Shown here: positions 51,445-60,518 of the stretch, one piece after another
Layout of the letters: every line of letters begins with the position of its first letter
Numbering within the stretch: the stretch's first letter is position 1
NCBI GenBank assembly: GCA_005880795.1
Contig: VBGP01000008.1
Coordinates: 92,681-156,680 of the forward strand
DNA: 64,000 nt
DNA from: Chloroflexota bacterium
GTDB lineage: Bacteria > Chloroflexota > Dormibacteria > Dormibacterales > Dormibacteraceae
Direction of reading: 5' to 3'
Program-made: the position numbers and the translations under genes
Notes under the pieces: generated by a model
Told to the model about the DNA's origin: nothing
The model's database searches: none
The model's input: the letters and a program-made list of their open reading frames with translations, nothing else

Positions 51445-52290
51445 GTGTCACTGGGCGGGTCTGTCTACCAGGCAAGCGCGCGGCTGCTCCGCGCCGTTCC
51501 CGCCAGACTGCGGCATGCGGCCGCGACGCCCGGCGGGACGGCGTGGTTCTGGCTTAGCGCGGCCCAGCGCCGTGCCGCCCTCGACAACTACGCGACGGTG
51601 CTCGGCGTCGACTCATCCGATCCACGCGCGGCCCAGGTAGCCAGACGGGCATTCCAGAACTACGGGCGAATGCTGATGGACTTTCTCTTGATGGGCGACC
51701 TCTCGCCGGAGGATGTCAACGCCCGGATGTCGGCGGACGGGCTGGAGCACCTGGACGTGGCGTTGTCTCGAGGACGTGGCCTGGTCCTCGCCTTGCCGCA
51801 TATGGGCTCGTGGGACATGGCGGCAGCATTCGCTTCGGTGCAGGGTTACCCGATCAGTGCGGTGGCGGAAGTGTTCCCCGGATCACTGAACGACGCGGTC
51901 GTCGCTACCCGCCGCGGGATGGGAATGGACGTCATACCGATTGGCCGGTCGGCCGTGAGGGCGATCCTGGCGGCACTCGCCGCCAACCGGATCGTCGCCC
52001 TCCTGTGCGACCTCGAGCAAGGTCCCGGCGTGAAGGTGCGGTTCTTCGGTCGGCAGGCGATCGTGCCGAGCGGCCCTGCCGCCTTTGCAATGAAGACCGG
52101 CGCGGCGCTTGTCCCCACGTTTGTCTATGGGATCGGGGACGGCAAGTACCACGGCCACGTGCATCAACCACTGGTGTGGTCGCCCTCCGACACCAAGGAA
52201 GGCTTGACCCAGAGGGTCATCGACTGCTTTGAAGATTTCATCAAGGAGCGTCCCGATCAGTGGTACGCCTTTCGCCCCATGTTCAGCTAG
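51445..52290 (+). CDS. LpxL/HtrB-family lysophospholipid (PIM-type) acyltransferase
   Basis: LVLALPHMGSWDMAAAF (HX4D); LCDLEQGPGVKVRFFGRQAIVPSGPAAFAMKTGAALVP; GTG start. Confidence 0.88.
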   Translation: MSLGGSVYQASARLLRAVPARLRHAAATPGGTAWFWLSAAQRRAALDNYATVLGVDSSDPRAAQVARRAFQNYGRMLMDFLLMGDLSPEDVNARMSADGLEHLDVALSRGRGLVLALPHMGSWDMAAAFASVQGYPISAVAEVFPGSLNDAVVATRRGMGMDVIPIGRSAVRAILAALAANRIVALLCDLEQGPGVKVRFFGRQAIVPSGPAAFAMKTGAALVPTFVYGIGDGKYHGHVHQPLVWSPSDTKEGLTQRVIDCFEDFIKERPDQWYAFRPMFS

Positions 52291-53196
52291 TTGTGGCGGT
52301 ATCGGCTTTCGCGAGCGATCACAGCGGTTCAGTACCGCGGCTTCAAAGCCGTGCAGTCGATCGTGCAGCACATGCCGCGGGCCTGGGCTTACGCGCTCGC
52401 GGTGTTCGCGGCGCGCTTCGCCTGGTGGTTTTCGCCGCTTGCCCGTCCACGCCTGGAGTTCAACCTCAAGATCGCGTGTCCCGAGCTGGCCAACGACCGC
52501 AACGAGCTCCGTCGCATCTCGTGGCTCAACTTCCGCAACCACGCCAAGGCCTACGCGGACCTGATGCAGCTGCCGCTGGCAAGGGTCGAAGCTATGCGCC
52601 CACTCCTCAAGGTGAACGGCTGGGAGTATCTCGAACAGGCGCGAGCCCATGGTCGAGGAGTTCTCGTCGTTTCCTGTCATATGGGGTCGTACGAGGTCGC
52701 TGCCGCGATCTGGTCGGCGACGCTTGCGCCGGTGAGCTTTTTCGCCGAGGAGCTGGAGCCCCGCCCGCTGTTCGAGTGGTACCGGGATACGCGAGCGCGC
52801 CTGGGGATCAGCGTGCTGACGCTCGACTACGGCGGCATCCGCAAGGTGCTCGATGCGCTGCGAGACCAGGAGATGGTGATCACCGCGATCGACCGCGACA
52901 TCACGGGCACCGGCTACCTGATGCCCTTTTTCGGCAAGCTTGCCCCCATCCCGCTCGGTCCGGCGGCGATCGCGCTGCGGTTGGGGACGCCACTGTTCCC
53001 GGTGTGCGTGTACAGGTTGCCGGACGACACATACCAGGTCGAAGTCGCTCCGTTGATCTTCGCCGAGTCCACGGGCAACCCCCGAGCCGACCAGGTCAAG
53101 GCGACCCAGGCTTTGCTGCGCCGCATCGAGCAGTTCATCCAGCATCACCCCGAGCAGTGGCACGTTCCACATCGCATCTGGGCGGGCTCCCCATAG
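52291..53196 (+). CDS. Second LpxL/HtrB-family acyltransferase
   Basis: VLVVSCHMGSYEVAAAIW (HX4E); MPFFGKLAPIPLGPAAIALRLGTPLFPV. Confidence 0.87.
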   Translation: MWRYRLSRAITAVQYRGFKAVQSIVQHMPRAWAYALAVFAARFAWWFSPLARPRLEFNLKIACPELANDRNELRRISWLNFRNHAKAYADLMQLPLARVEAMRPLLKVNGWEYLEQARAHGRGVLVVSCHMGSYEVAAAIWSATLAPVSFFAEELEPRPLFEWYRDTRARLGISVLTLDYGGIRKVLDALRDQEMVITAIDRDITGTGYLMPFFGKLAPIPLGPAAIALRLGTPLFPVCVYRLPDDTYQVEVAPLIFAESTGNPRADQVKATQALLRRIEQFIQHHPEQWHVPHRIWAGSP

Positions 53197-53206
53197 AGCG
53201 GCGCGC

Positions 53207-54376
53207 ATGCGAGTAGGTCTGGTTTCCCCTTACGACTTCGCCTCACCAGGCGGCGTGAACGACCACGTCCGCCAGCTGGCCCGGCGTTTAACCGAGACCG
53301 GACACGAGGCGCGAATCTTCGCGCCGTCCAGTCGCGCAGACGTCGGCTTCGACAAGGCGCGCTTCTACCGCATCGGCACCCCCATCGCCATCCCGGCCAA
53401 CGACTCCGTGGCTCGGATCACGCTGAGCTTTCACCTCGCCAACCAGGTCGCCGCGATCGCTGCCGACGAGCGCTTCGACGTCCTTCATTTCCATGAGCCG
53501 CTCATGCCCGCGCTGCCCATGACCATGCTTCGGATGTCGACCACCGCAAATGTCGGGACGTTTCACGCTTACGCGCGTTCGAACGTCGGGTACTACTACG
53601 GCCGGCCCTTGCTGAAACCGTACCTCGGGCACCTGCATCGCGCGATTGCCGTGAGCGAGCCGGCGCGCGCCTTTGTGAACCGCTATTTCCCCAACTTCCC
53701 CATGCGCGTAATTCCGAACGGCATCGACCTCGACGTCTACAACCCTGACGTCACTCCAATCCGCCATCTGCGAGACGACAACTTGAACATCCTCTTCGTC
53801 GGCCGGCTGGAGAAGCGCAAGGGATTAGGCGATCTGCTGCGCGCGTATCGAGCCATCATCTCCCGCATCCCGCACGCACGATTGATCATCGTCGGCGATG
53901 GGCCGCTGCGCGGCCGAGCCGAGTCGTACATAGCGCGGCACAGGCTGCCCAACGTCGTCATGGCCGGCTACGTGCCTGAATCCGTGAAGCCGAGGTACTA
54001 CAACAGCGCCGACATCTTCTGCGCTCCAGCGACCGGAGCCGAAAGCTTCGGCATCGTGCTCCTCGAGGCGCTGGCGAGCGGCCTTCCTGTCGTCGCCACC
54101 GAGGTCCCCGGATACATGTCGGTCCTCGAATCCGGAAGGGACAGCATCACCGTGCCACCGAAGAACTGGCGCGAGCTGGCCGCATCTCTCGTGATCCTCG
54201 CGCGCGACGCCGAGCTGCGCCGCCGGCTGTCGGACTACGCCCTCCACAAGGCACGGAGGTATTCGTGGGACGTCGTTGCGTCCGAGATCGTCGGTGTGTA
54301 TCAGGAAGCGCGCAAAGCGCTCGCCGCGCAACCCGCGGTGGCGTTGGAGGTGTCACGTGTTCACAACGCGGTTTGA
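53207..54376 (+). CDS. GT4 glycosyltransferase, PimA-like (phosphatidylinositol mannosyltransferase candidate)
   Basis: MRVGLVSPYDFASPGGVNDHVRQLARRL; FHAYARSN; VIPNGIDLDVY; FVGRLEKRKGLGDLLRAY; ATGAESFGIVLLEALASGLPVVAT. Confidence 0.85.
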   Translation: MRVGLVSPYDFASPGGVNDHVRQLARRLTETGHEARIFAPSSRADVGFDKARFYRIGTPIAIPANDSVARITLSFHLANQVAAIAADERFDVLHFHEPLMPALPMTMLRMSTTANVGTFHAYARSNVGYYYGRPLLKPYLGHLHRAIAVSEPARAFVNRYFPNFPMRVIPNGIDLDVYNPDVTPIRHLRDDNLNILFVGRLEKRKGLGDLLRAYRAIISRIPHARLIIVGDGPLRGRAESYIARHRLPNVVMAGYVPESVKPRYYNSADIFCAPATGAESFGIVLLEALASGLPVVATEVPGYMSVLESGRDSITVPPKNWRELAASLVILARDAELRRRLSDYALHKARRYSWDVVASEIVGVYQEARKALAAQPAVALEVSRVHNAV

Positions 54377-55049
54377 GGCCTGGGTGCGGCGGCGGGCCGA
54401 GGCGCTGATGTCCGCCCTCGGACGGACGCCGTTGACGCCAAACCAGATCACCGTCGTCGGCGTGGCGCTGACTTTCGTCGCCGCCGCCCTGGCTGCGTTC
54501 GGACAGCTGCGGTGGGCCGGGGTGGTGTTGATCTTCGCCGGCACCTGCGACATCCTCGACGGTGCCCTCGCGCGCTCGACCAAGGCGAGCTACCCGTATG
54601 GCGCGTTTCTCGATTCGACCCTGGACCGCTACTCCGAAGGGGCGATCTACCTGGGCCTCGCGGCGTACTTCGTGACCATCAACGGCCCACTGCAGCGATG
54701 GCTCGTCCTGGCGACGATGGCCGCGCTCGCGGGCTCGTTCCTGGTCAGCTATGTGCGGGCGCGAGCCCAGAGCCTGGGCTTTACCTGTGAGACGGGACTC
54801 TTTGCGCGACCGGAACGAGTCGTCGTGACCGTGATCGGGCTGCTGATCGGCGGCCCGGTGCTCTATGGCGTCGTCTTCTTGCTCGCCATCGTCACCAACA
54901 TCACCGCCCTGCAGCGGATCCGCGAAGTCTGGTTGCAGGGCCGCGCCCAGCGCCTTGCCAGGGAGCGTGAGGAATCGGGGGCGCGCCAGGCCGCCGAGGC
55001 GGCCAAGGCCTCGCTGCAGCCCCGCGGCCGCCTACAAGGGGACCCGTGA
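54357..55049 (+). CDS. CDP-alcohol phosphatidyltransferase, phosphatidylinositol-phosphate-synthase-like
   Basis: DILDGALARSTKASYPYGAFLDSTLDR = DxxDGxxAR-x8-GxxxDxxxD. Confidence 0.88.
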   Translation: MFTTRFEAWVRRRAEALMSALGRTPLTPNQITVVGVALTFVAAALAAFGQLRWAGVVLIFAGTCDILDGALARSTKASYPYGAFLDSTLDRYSEGAIYLGLAAYFVTINGPLQRWLVLATMAALAGSFLVSYVRARAQSLGFTCETGLFARPERVVVTVIGLLIGGPVLYGVVFLLAIVTNITALQRIREVWLQGRAQRLAREREESGARQAAEAAKASLQPRGRLQGDP

Positions 55050-55955
55050 GGCGACCGCCCGAACCTCGGGGGCAATAGCTTCGGTCAGCTCGTCTGATCC
55101 GACCTGGTAGACGCGGCGCAGCAACCCTTTCAGGCCAGGCGGCCCCAGCAGAAGGCGGGTCGTCGCGGTGATCGTCTGCTCTGTCGTGACGTAGGCGGCC
55201 CGAAATGCGCTCTGGTCCTCAGGCGTCATCAGGGGCGCGATATTCCTATCGATAAGCCGTCCCGTGCTGGTGTCGCTGATGACGTGCGCCACCATCACCG
55301 TTGCGGCGACGTTTCTCAGTGCCGCCTCCCGCGCCTCTGTGTTGAGCCACTTCTCGAGGCGCGTCTTGCTTTCGGCCACCGAGCTGTAAAAGGCCGGACA
55401 GCCGGCGCCCGCCATTTCCGACCAAACGCTAGCGAAGAGGATGATCCGACCACCGTCCGGCATCGTTGGCCCGATTCGCTCGAACAACCGTCTTGGACCT
55501 TCGTAATTGACGGCCATACCGGTGGCAGAGGTCGCGGCAACGAGGCGCTCCATCTCCGCCCGTCCGTCCGCGAAGGCCTGGTCGCGTTCCCTGGAAGGAG
55601 CCATTCGCCGCAGTCCGGCCGTGAGCCGTAGGAGTGGACGCAGGATCGGTTCCAGGCCACCCGCCGCGAAATGGACGATGTCGGTCGGCGCGACGCCCGA
55701 ACCTTCGAGGTTGCCGATCGCGAGGTCGATGGCGGAGGGGTCGCCGAGATCTGCCACGAAAGGATGAACGCGGGCATTGCCCATGCGGTCCGCCACTTGC
55801 GCGCAGCTCGCCGCGCTGCGCGATCCCACCACGATCTCTGCGCCGAGCCGGTGCCAGGCGAGCGCGCCGGCGAGCCCAGTACCACTCGAGGCGCCGGTGA
55901 CGAGCAGGGTGCGGCCGGCGAGAGGGACTGATGAGGAGTCGCGCGTGGAGGCCAC
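55032..55955 (-). CDS. SDR-family protein
   Basis: LVTGASSGTGLAGALAWHRLGAEIVVGSR. Confidence 0.75.
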   Translation of the reverse strand: MASTRDSSSVPLAGRTLLVTGASSGTGLAGALAWHRLGAEIVVGSRSAASCAQVADRMGNARVHPFVADLGDPSAIDLAIGNLEGSGVAPTDIVHFAAGGLEPILRPLLRLTAGLRRMAPSRERDQAFADGRAEMERLVAATSATGMAVNYEGPRRLFERIGPTMPDGGRIILFASVWSEMAGAGCPAFYSSVAESKTRLEKWLNTEAREAALRNVAATVMVAHVISDTSTGRLIDRNIAPLMTPEDQSAFRAAYVTTEQTITATTRLLLGPPGLKGLLRRVYQVGSDELTEAIAPEVRAVASRVPL

Positions 55956-56005
55956 GTTTGAAGGGTAAGGCGCACCAGCCGAGGGACCAGCGATACCTTT
56001 TGTCT

Positions 56006-56968
56006 ATGGAATTGTCTGGGGCGGACCCCTTCGACGGCGTCATCGGGCACACGCAGGCGCTGGACCAGCTGCGCTCGCAGCTCAGGAAAGACCGCCTGGC
56101 GCATGCCTACCTGTTCGTCGGTGAGGCGGGCCTCGGCAAGTCGACCGCCGCACGCGCCCTCGCATCGGCGCTGCTGCCGGAGGCGTCGCTAACCAGGCAC
56201 CCCGATTACTGGGAGGACGATCGGATCAAACCGCTGTCGATCAACGAGATCCGCCTGCTGCCGGACAAGCCGCCTGAGTTTCACGAGCTTTCGCTGCAGG
56301 CATTCCTCAACCTGAAGCCCGCAGTCGGAATGCGCAGGGTCGCGCTCGTCGTCAATGTCGGCCGCCTGCGGGACCAGGACCAGGGCGTCCTGCTGAAGAC
56401 GCTCGAGGAGCCCCACCCGCACCGCGTCATCGTCCTCACCACACCGAGCCTCAACCCCTTCGTCGTGCTGCCGACCGTGGTCTCGCGCTGCCAGCGCGTG
56501 TTCTTCCACCCGGTGCCAGCGCCGGAGATCGAAAGGCTGCTCATCGGGCATGGTCTGGAGGCGCCGCGGGCGAGGTTGCTGGCCGAGCTGTCGAGTGGGA
56601 GGCCGGGCTGGGCCCTGCGGAGAGCCCGCGACGAGAGCGTGATCGAGATGCACCACGCATGGACGCGACGGCTGGAAGAGATCTTTGGCGCGCCGGCGGA
56701 TGTGCCGCTCCATGTCGCGGCTCAGCTGGATTCTGAGCAGATGGGCTGGCGTCGGAGCGAAGGCGCCGAGGAAGACCCCGCCCTTTTCGCGATCGCGAGC
56801 TGGCAGATCGAGCTCCGGCGCCGCATGCTCGCCGCGCATGGCCGCGAGCAAGGGCGGTGGGCGCGGCTGCTCGAGCTGTCGTACGACACCCTCGGTTATC
56901 TCGAGCAGAATGTCAGCCCACGTCTGGCTCTGGAGACTTTTCTTCTCGAATGCCGAAAAGCGTCGTAA
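56006..56968 (+). CDS. holB: DNA polymerase III delta' subunit
   Basis: FDGVIGHTQALDQLRSQLRKDRLAHAYLFVGEAGLGKSTAARALA; LLKTLEEPHPHRVIVLTT; VVSRCQRVFF. Confidence 0.88.
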   Translation: MELSGADPFDGVIGHTQALDQLRSQLRKDRLAHAYLFVGEAGLGKSTAARALASALLPEASLTRHPDYWEDDRIKPLSINEIRLLPDKPPEFHELSLQAFLNLKPAVGMRRVALVVNVGRLRDQDQGVLLKTLEEPHPHRVIVLTTPSLNPFVVLPTVVSRCQRVFFHPVPAPEIERLLIGHGLEAPRARLLAELSSGRPGWALRRARDESVIEMHHAWTRRLEEIFGAPADVPLHVAAQLDSEQMGWRRSEGAEEDPALFAIASWQIELRRRMLAAHGREQGRWARLLELSYDTLGYLEQNVSPRLALETFLLECRKAS

Positions 56969-57996
56969 GGAAGTCCCTCGAGGGCTTCCAGCCATACACG
57001 CCGGGTGAACAGCCGGCGGACGGCGAAGGCTGGGTCAAGCTCAACACCAACGAGTCGCCGCTGCCTCCGTCGCCCCGAGTGATCGAAGCGATCAAGGAGG
57101 CGGCCAACGACTCGCTGCGGCTGTATCCCAGCCCAACCGCGGCGCCGGCCCGCAAGGCAATCGCCCGCCGGTTTGGGCTCGATCCGGCGCAGGTCACCAT
57201 CGGCAACGGCGGTGACGAGCTCATCGACCTGTGCTTCCGCGCCTTCGTGGATGCAGGCGACCGCGTCGCTTTTCCGACGCCGACCTATCCCCTGTTCGAG
57301 CCCTTGTGTCGCATCCACGAGGCGACCCCATCACTGCATCCGACCGAACTTCCGTGGGAGCTGCCGCCAAGCCTCGCGCCCGACCCAGCCCCGCTGAAGC
57401 TCATCGCGAACCCCAACTCTCCGACCGGGGCGCTCTTCGCCACTCAAGAGGTCGAGGCGGTGGTCGGCGCCTCGCCGGGCATCGTCGCGATAGACGAGGC
57501 CTATGTGGACTTTGCGCCGCATTCATGCCTGCCGCTTCTCGAGCATCACGAAAACGTTCTGCTGCTCAGGACCTTCTCCAAGTCATACGGGCTCGCCGGT
57601 CTGCGCATCGGTTTCGCGCTCGGCCCGCGCGACTTGATCGAGGCCATCGATTCGGTCAAGGACTCGTACAACGTCGACCGGCTCGCCATAGCCGCCGCGG
57701 TCGCCGCGATCGAGGATCAAGAGCACCACAGCAAGCTCGTCTCCGAGGTCGTCATGAATCGAGGCAACCTCGCGGGCGCTCTCGGCGACCTGGGTTTCGA
57801 CCTCGTCCCGTCTTCGGCCAATTTCGTTTTTGCAAAACCGCCGAAGCCGGCCGCTGACGTTGTCGCGGCGTTGCGCGAGCGCCGAATCCTGGTCCGCCAT
57901 TACGATCGTGAGCCGATCGCGGGTTGGATCCGCATCACGGTCGGCACTCGAGACCAGCACGAGAGGTTGTTGGCGGCGCTCAAGGAGATCCTGTGA
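56950..57996 (+). CDS. hisC: Histidinol-phosphate aminotransferase
   Basis: KLNTNESPLPPSPRVIEAI, NPNSPTGALF, DEAYVDFA, RTFSKSYGLAGLRIGFALG. Confidence 0.95.
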   Translation: MPKSVVRKSLEGFQPYTPGEQPADGEGWVKLNTNESPLPPSPRVIEAIKEAANDSLRLYPSPTAAPARKAIARRFGLDPAQVTIGNGGDELIDLCFRAFVDAGDRVAFPTPTYPLFEPLCRIHEATPSLHPTELPWELPPSLAPDPAPLKLIANPNSPTGALFATQEVEAVVGASPGIVAIDEAYVDFAPHSCLPLLEHHENVLLLRTFSKSYGLAGLRIGFALGPRDLIEAIDSVKDSYNVDRLAIAAAVAAIEDQEHHSKLVSEVVMNRGNLAGALGDLGFDLVPSSANFVFAKPPKPAADVVAALRERRILVRHYDREPIAGWIRITVGTRDQHERLLAALKEIL

Positions 57997-58559
57997 CGAC
58001 ACCGTCGCGCGAGGAGACATGGGAGCTCGTCACCTCGATGACGAAATCGGACCAGCTGCGCCGTCACATGCGCAGCGTCGAGGCGGCGATGCGCGCTTAC
58101 GCCCGACGTTTCGGCGAAGACGAAGATCGCTGGGCCGTCCTCGGGCTCATCCATGACTGGGATTACGAGTCAGGACCGACCGCCGAGCTTCACCCGATGC
58201 GCGGCATCGAGATGCTGCGCGAGAAGGGCTGGCCGGAAGACATCCTCGGCGACATCGCCTCGCACGCCGACTACCTGAACGTGCCGCGTGACACCAACGC
58301 GCGCAAGGCGCTCTATGCGGTTGACGAGATGTGCGGGTTCATCATCGCCTGCGCGCTTGTAAAGCCGGACAAGTCACTGAGCGCGGTCGAGCCCAGCAGC
58401 GTGCGCAAGAAGATGAAGGACAAGGCTTTCGCCAGAGGAGTGCATCGCGAGGAGCTGGCCGCCGGGGCGGAGCAGCTGGGTATACCCTTCGACGAGCACG
58501 TGGAGATCGTCCGCGATGCCCTGAAGCCGATCGCGCAGGAGCTGGGACTGAATCCATGA
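57993..58559 (+). CDS. HD-domain protein
   Basis: LRRHMRSVEAAMRAYARRFGEDEDRWAVLGLIHDWDYE (H...HD). Confidence 0.85.
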   Translation: MTTPSREETWELVTSMTKSDQLRRHMRSVEAAMRAYARRFGEDEDRWAVLGLIHDWDYESGPTAELHPMRGIEMLREKGWPEDILGDIASHADYLNVPRDTNARKALYAVDEMCGFIIACALVKPDKSLSAVEPSSVRKKMKDKAFARGVHREELAAGAEQLGIPFDEHVEIVRDALKPIAQELGLNP

Positions 58560-58594
58560 GCACGCGATCCCGGCCGGAGCCCCTCGCCGGATCT

Positions 58595-58676
58595 TCGGCG
58601 CCCATGCGGCCCATCTGCGTCGTTGCGGACTGCGCTCCTCGCTCACGCATCGACGGATGCGCTCGCTCCGGTGCTC
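58595..58676 (-). repeat. Dispersed intergenic repeat, copy B (inverted)
   Basis: Reverse complement GAGCACCGGAGCGAGCGCATCCGTCGATGCGTGAGCGAGGAGCGCAG... matches copy A. Confidence 0.6.
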
Positions 58677-58734
58677 GCCCGCGCCTAGCATCTGGGCCAC
58701 CTGTGCACCGAATCTCTCGACGAGGTCTCCGGCC

Positions 58735-59718
58735 GTGATCGCGGGGGGGCGATCTCGAGTCCTGCTGATGCATCCGATCCTGGACCCGGGCCCCGCAATA
58801 CTCGCCGAGGCGGCGGAAGTCATCTCCTATCCGCCCGACCGCCCGCTCGACGAGGCGAACATAAGACAGGCCGCGGAGGGCTGCATCGGGATCGTGAGCC
58901 AGCTGATGGACCCGATCCGCGAAACGGTGCTCTCGAGCCCGGGCCTCAGGTGCGTGAGCAACGTCGCGGTCGGCTTCGACAACATCGACCTGGCGGCCGC
59001 CACCGCACACAAGGTGATGGTGACCAACACGCCAGGAGTTCTCGATGATGCGACCGCCGACTTCGCCTTCACCCTCCTGATGGCGACGGCACGCCGGGTC
59101 GTCGAAGCGGACAACTTCACGCGCAGCGCGGGCTTTCACGGCTGGGCGATCGACATGATGCTGGGCCAGGACGTGTACGGTGCGACGCTTGGCATCATCG
59201 GCATCGGGCGAATCGGACGGGGCGTGGCTCACCGCGCGAAGGGCTTCAACATGCGGGTCCTCTATTACGATCCACAGCCGCTCCCGCAGGAGGCCGAGCA
59301 GCAGCTGAACGCCACGCGCTCGAGCCTGGATCGGCTGATCGCCGAGTCTGACTTCATCTCGGTCCATGTGCCTCTGACCAAGGAGACGCTGCATCTCCTC
59401 AGCACCGCGCAGTTCAACGCGATGAAGAGGAACGCGATCCTGATCAACACATCGCGCGGGCCGGTCGTGGACGAGGCGGCCCTGGTCGAAGCGCTGAAGG
59501 CACGCAAGCTGGCCGGTGCGGGCCTTGATGTCTACGAGCGCGAGCCCGCGGTGCATCCGCAGCTGATTCCGATGCCCAATGTGGTGCTTGCCCCGCACAT
59601 CGCCAGCGCCACCGTACGAACCCGCTCCGAGATGTCCGCCATGGCCGCGCGCAACATGGCGACGGCCGTGCGCGGCGGCCGCCCGCCGAACCTGGTCAAC
59701 CCCGAGGCCAAGCGATAG
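58735..59718 (+). CDS. D-2-hydroxyacid dehydrogenase (glyoxylate/hydroxypyruvate reductase-like)
   Basis: VSNVAVGFDNIDL, TNTPGVLDDATADFAFTLLMATARR, LGIIGIGRIGRGVAHRAKGFNM, INTSRGPVVDEAALVEAL. Confidence 0.93.
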   Translation: MIAGGRSRVLLMHPILDPGPAILAEAAEVISYPPDRPLDEANIRQAAEGCIGIVSQLMDPIRETVLSSPGLRCVSNVAVGFDNIDLAAATAHKVMVTNTPGVLDDATADFAFTLLMATARRVVEADNFTRSAGFHGWAIDMMLGQDVYGATLGIIGIGRIGRGVAHRAKGFNMRVLYYDPQPLPQEAEQQLNATRSSLDRLIAESDFISVHVPLTKETLHLLSTAQFNAMKRNAILINTSRGPVVDEAALVEALKARKLAGAGLDVYEREPAVHPQLIPMPNVVLAPHIASATVRTRSEMSAMAARNMATAVRGGRPPNLVNPEAKR

Positions 59719-59741
59719 CTCTCGCAACGCGATACAAGCTG

Positions 59742-60518
59742 TTGGCGCTGGACCTGGACGGCACGATCCTGGACATGAAGCTGAACCTCGACCCGCGAGA
59801 CGTGGAAGCCCTCAGCCACATAGTTTCAGCCGGGGTGACAGTGATCGCGTGCACGGGCCGTCCCTTTCCGGGCGCGGTTCCATGGGTGAAACAGCTCGGC
59901 CTCGAGGGTCCGATCATCTGCTACCAGGGCGCCGAGGTCCGGACGCTCGACGGCGGCGTCCTGCTCGATCACGGTGTCGAGCACGAGTTGGCAATGGAAG
60001 TGGTCCGCTACGCGCGTGAGCGAGACCTGCACGTGCAGGCGTACCGAGACGACCAGCTGATTGTTGAGCGTGACCGGCCCGAGGCGCATCAGTACGCGAA
60101 CCACGCCGGCATGAAAATCAACGTCGTCGGCGACCTGGATGGGGCGATGGGCCGGACCACGCCCAAGCTGGTCATCGTGACCGCGGCTGAAAAGGCAGAG
60201 GCGCTGCTGCCCGATGTTCGACGCCGCTGGGCGGGCAGGCTCAACGCCGCGACATCTGTGCCGGAGTACATCGAGTTCACGAGCGTGGAGAGCGACAAGG
60301 CTTCCGCGCTGCGCTTTCTATCGGAGCGCATGGGCGTTGCGCAGGGCGAGGTGGCCGCCGTCGGCGACGGTCGCAACGACGCGTCGATGATCGCCTGGGC
60401 CGGGCTCGGCATTGCGGTCGAAGGATCGCCGCCGGAAGTTGTCGCGGCCGCGGACCGCATCATCCCCGGGCCGGGCCACGGCGGAATTCAGCAGCTGGCT
60501 GAAGCGTTGCTCCACTAG
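59742..60518 (+). CDS. HAD-family (Cof-type) hydrolase
   Basis: LALDLDGTILD, VIACTGRPF, VAAVGDGRNDASMIAWAGLGIAV; true start may lie upstream. Confidence 0.9.
   Translation: MALDLDGTILDMKLNLDPRDVEALSHIVSAGVTVIACTGRPFPGAVPWVKQLGLEGPIICYQGAEVRTLDGGVLLDHGVEHELAMEVVRYARERDLHVQAYRDDQLIVERDRPEAHQYANHAGMKINVVGDLDGAMGRTTPKLVIVTAAEKAEALLPDVRRRWAGRLNAATSVPEYIEFTSVESDKASALRFLSERMGVAQGEVAAVGDGRNDASMIAWAGLGIAVEGSPPEVVAAADRIIPGPGHGGIQQLAEALLH

Noticed and set aside
59715-59741. ATA start (ATAG overlap) for the HAD gene, extending to IALATRYKLLALDLDG
   Set aside because: Tempting given the CTG-start genes, but TTG at 59742 still gives MALDLDGT, so a canonical start remains possible
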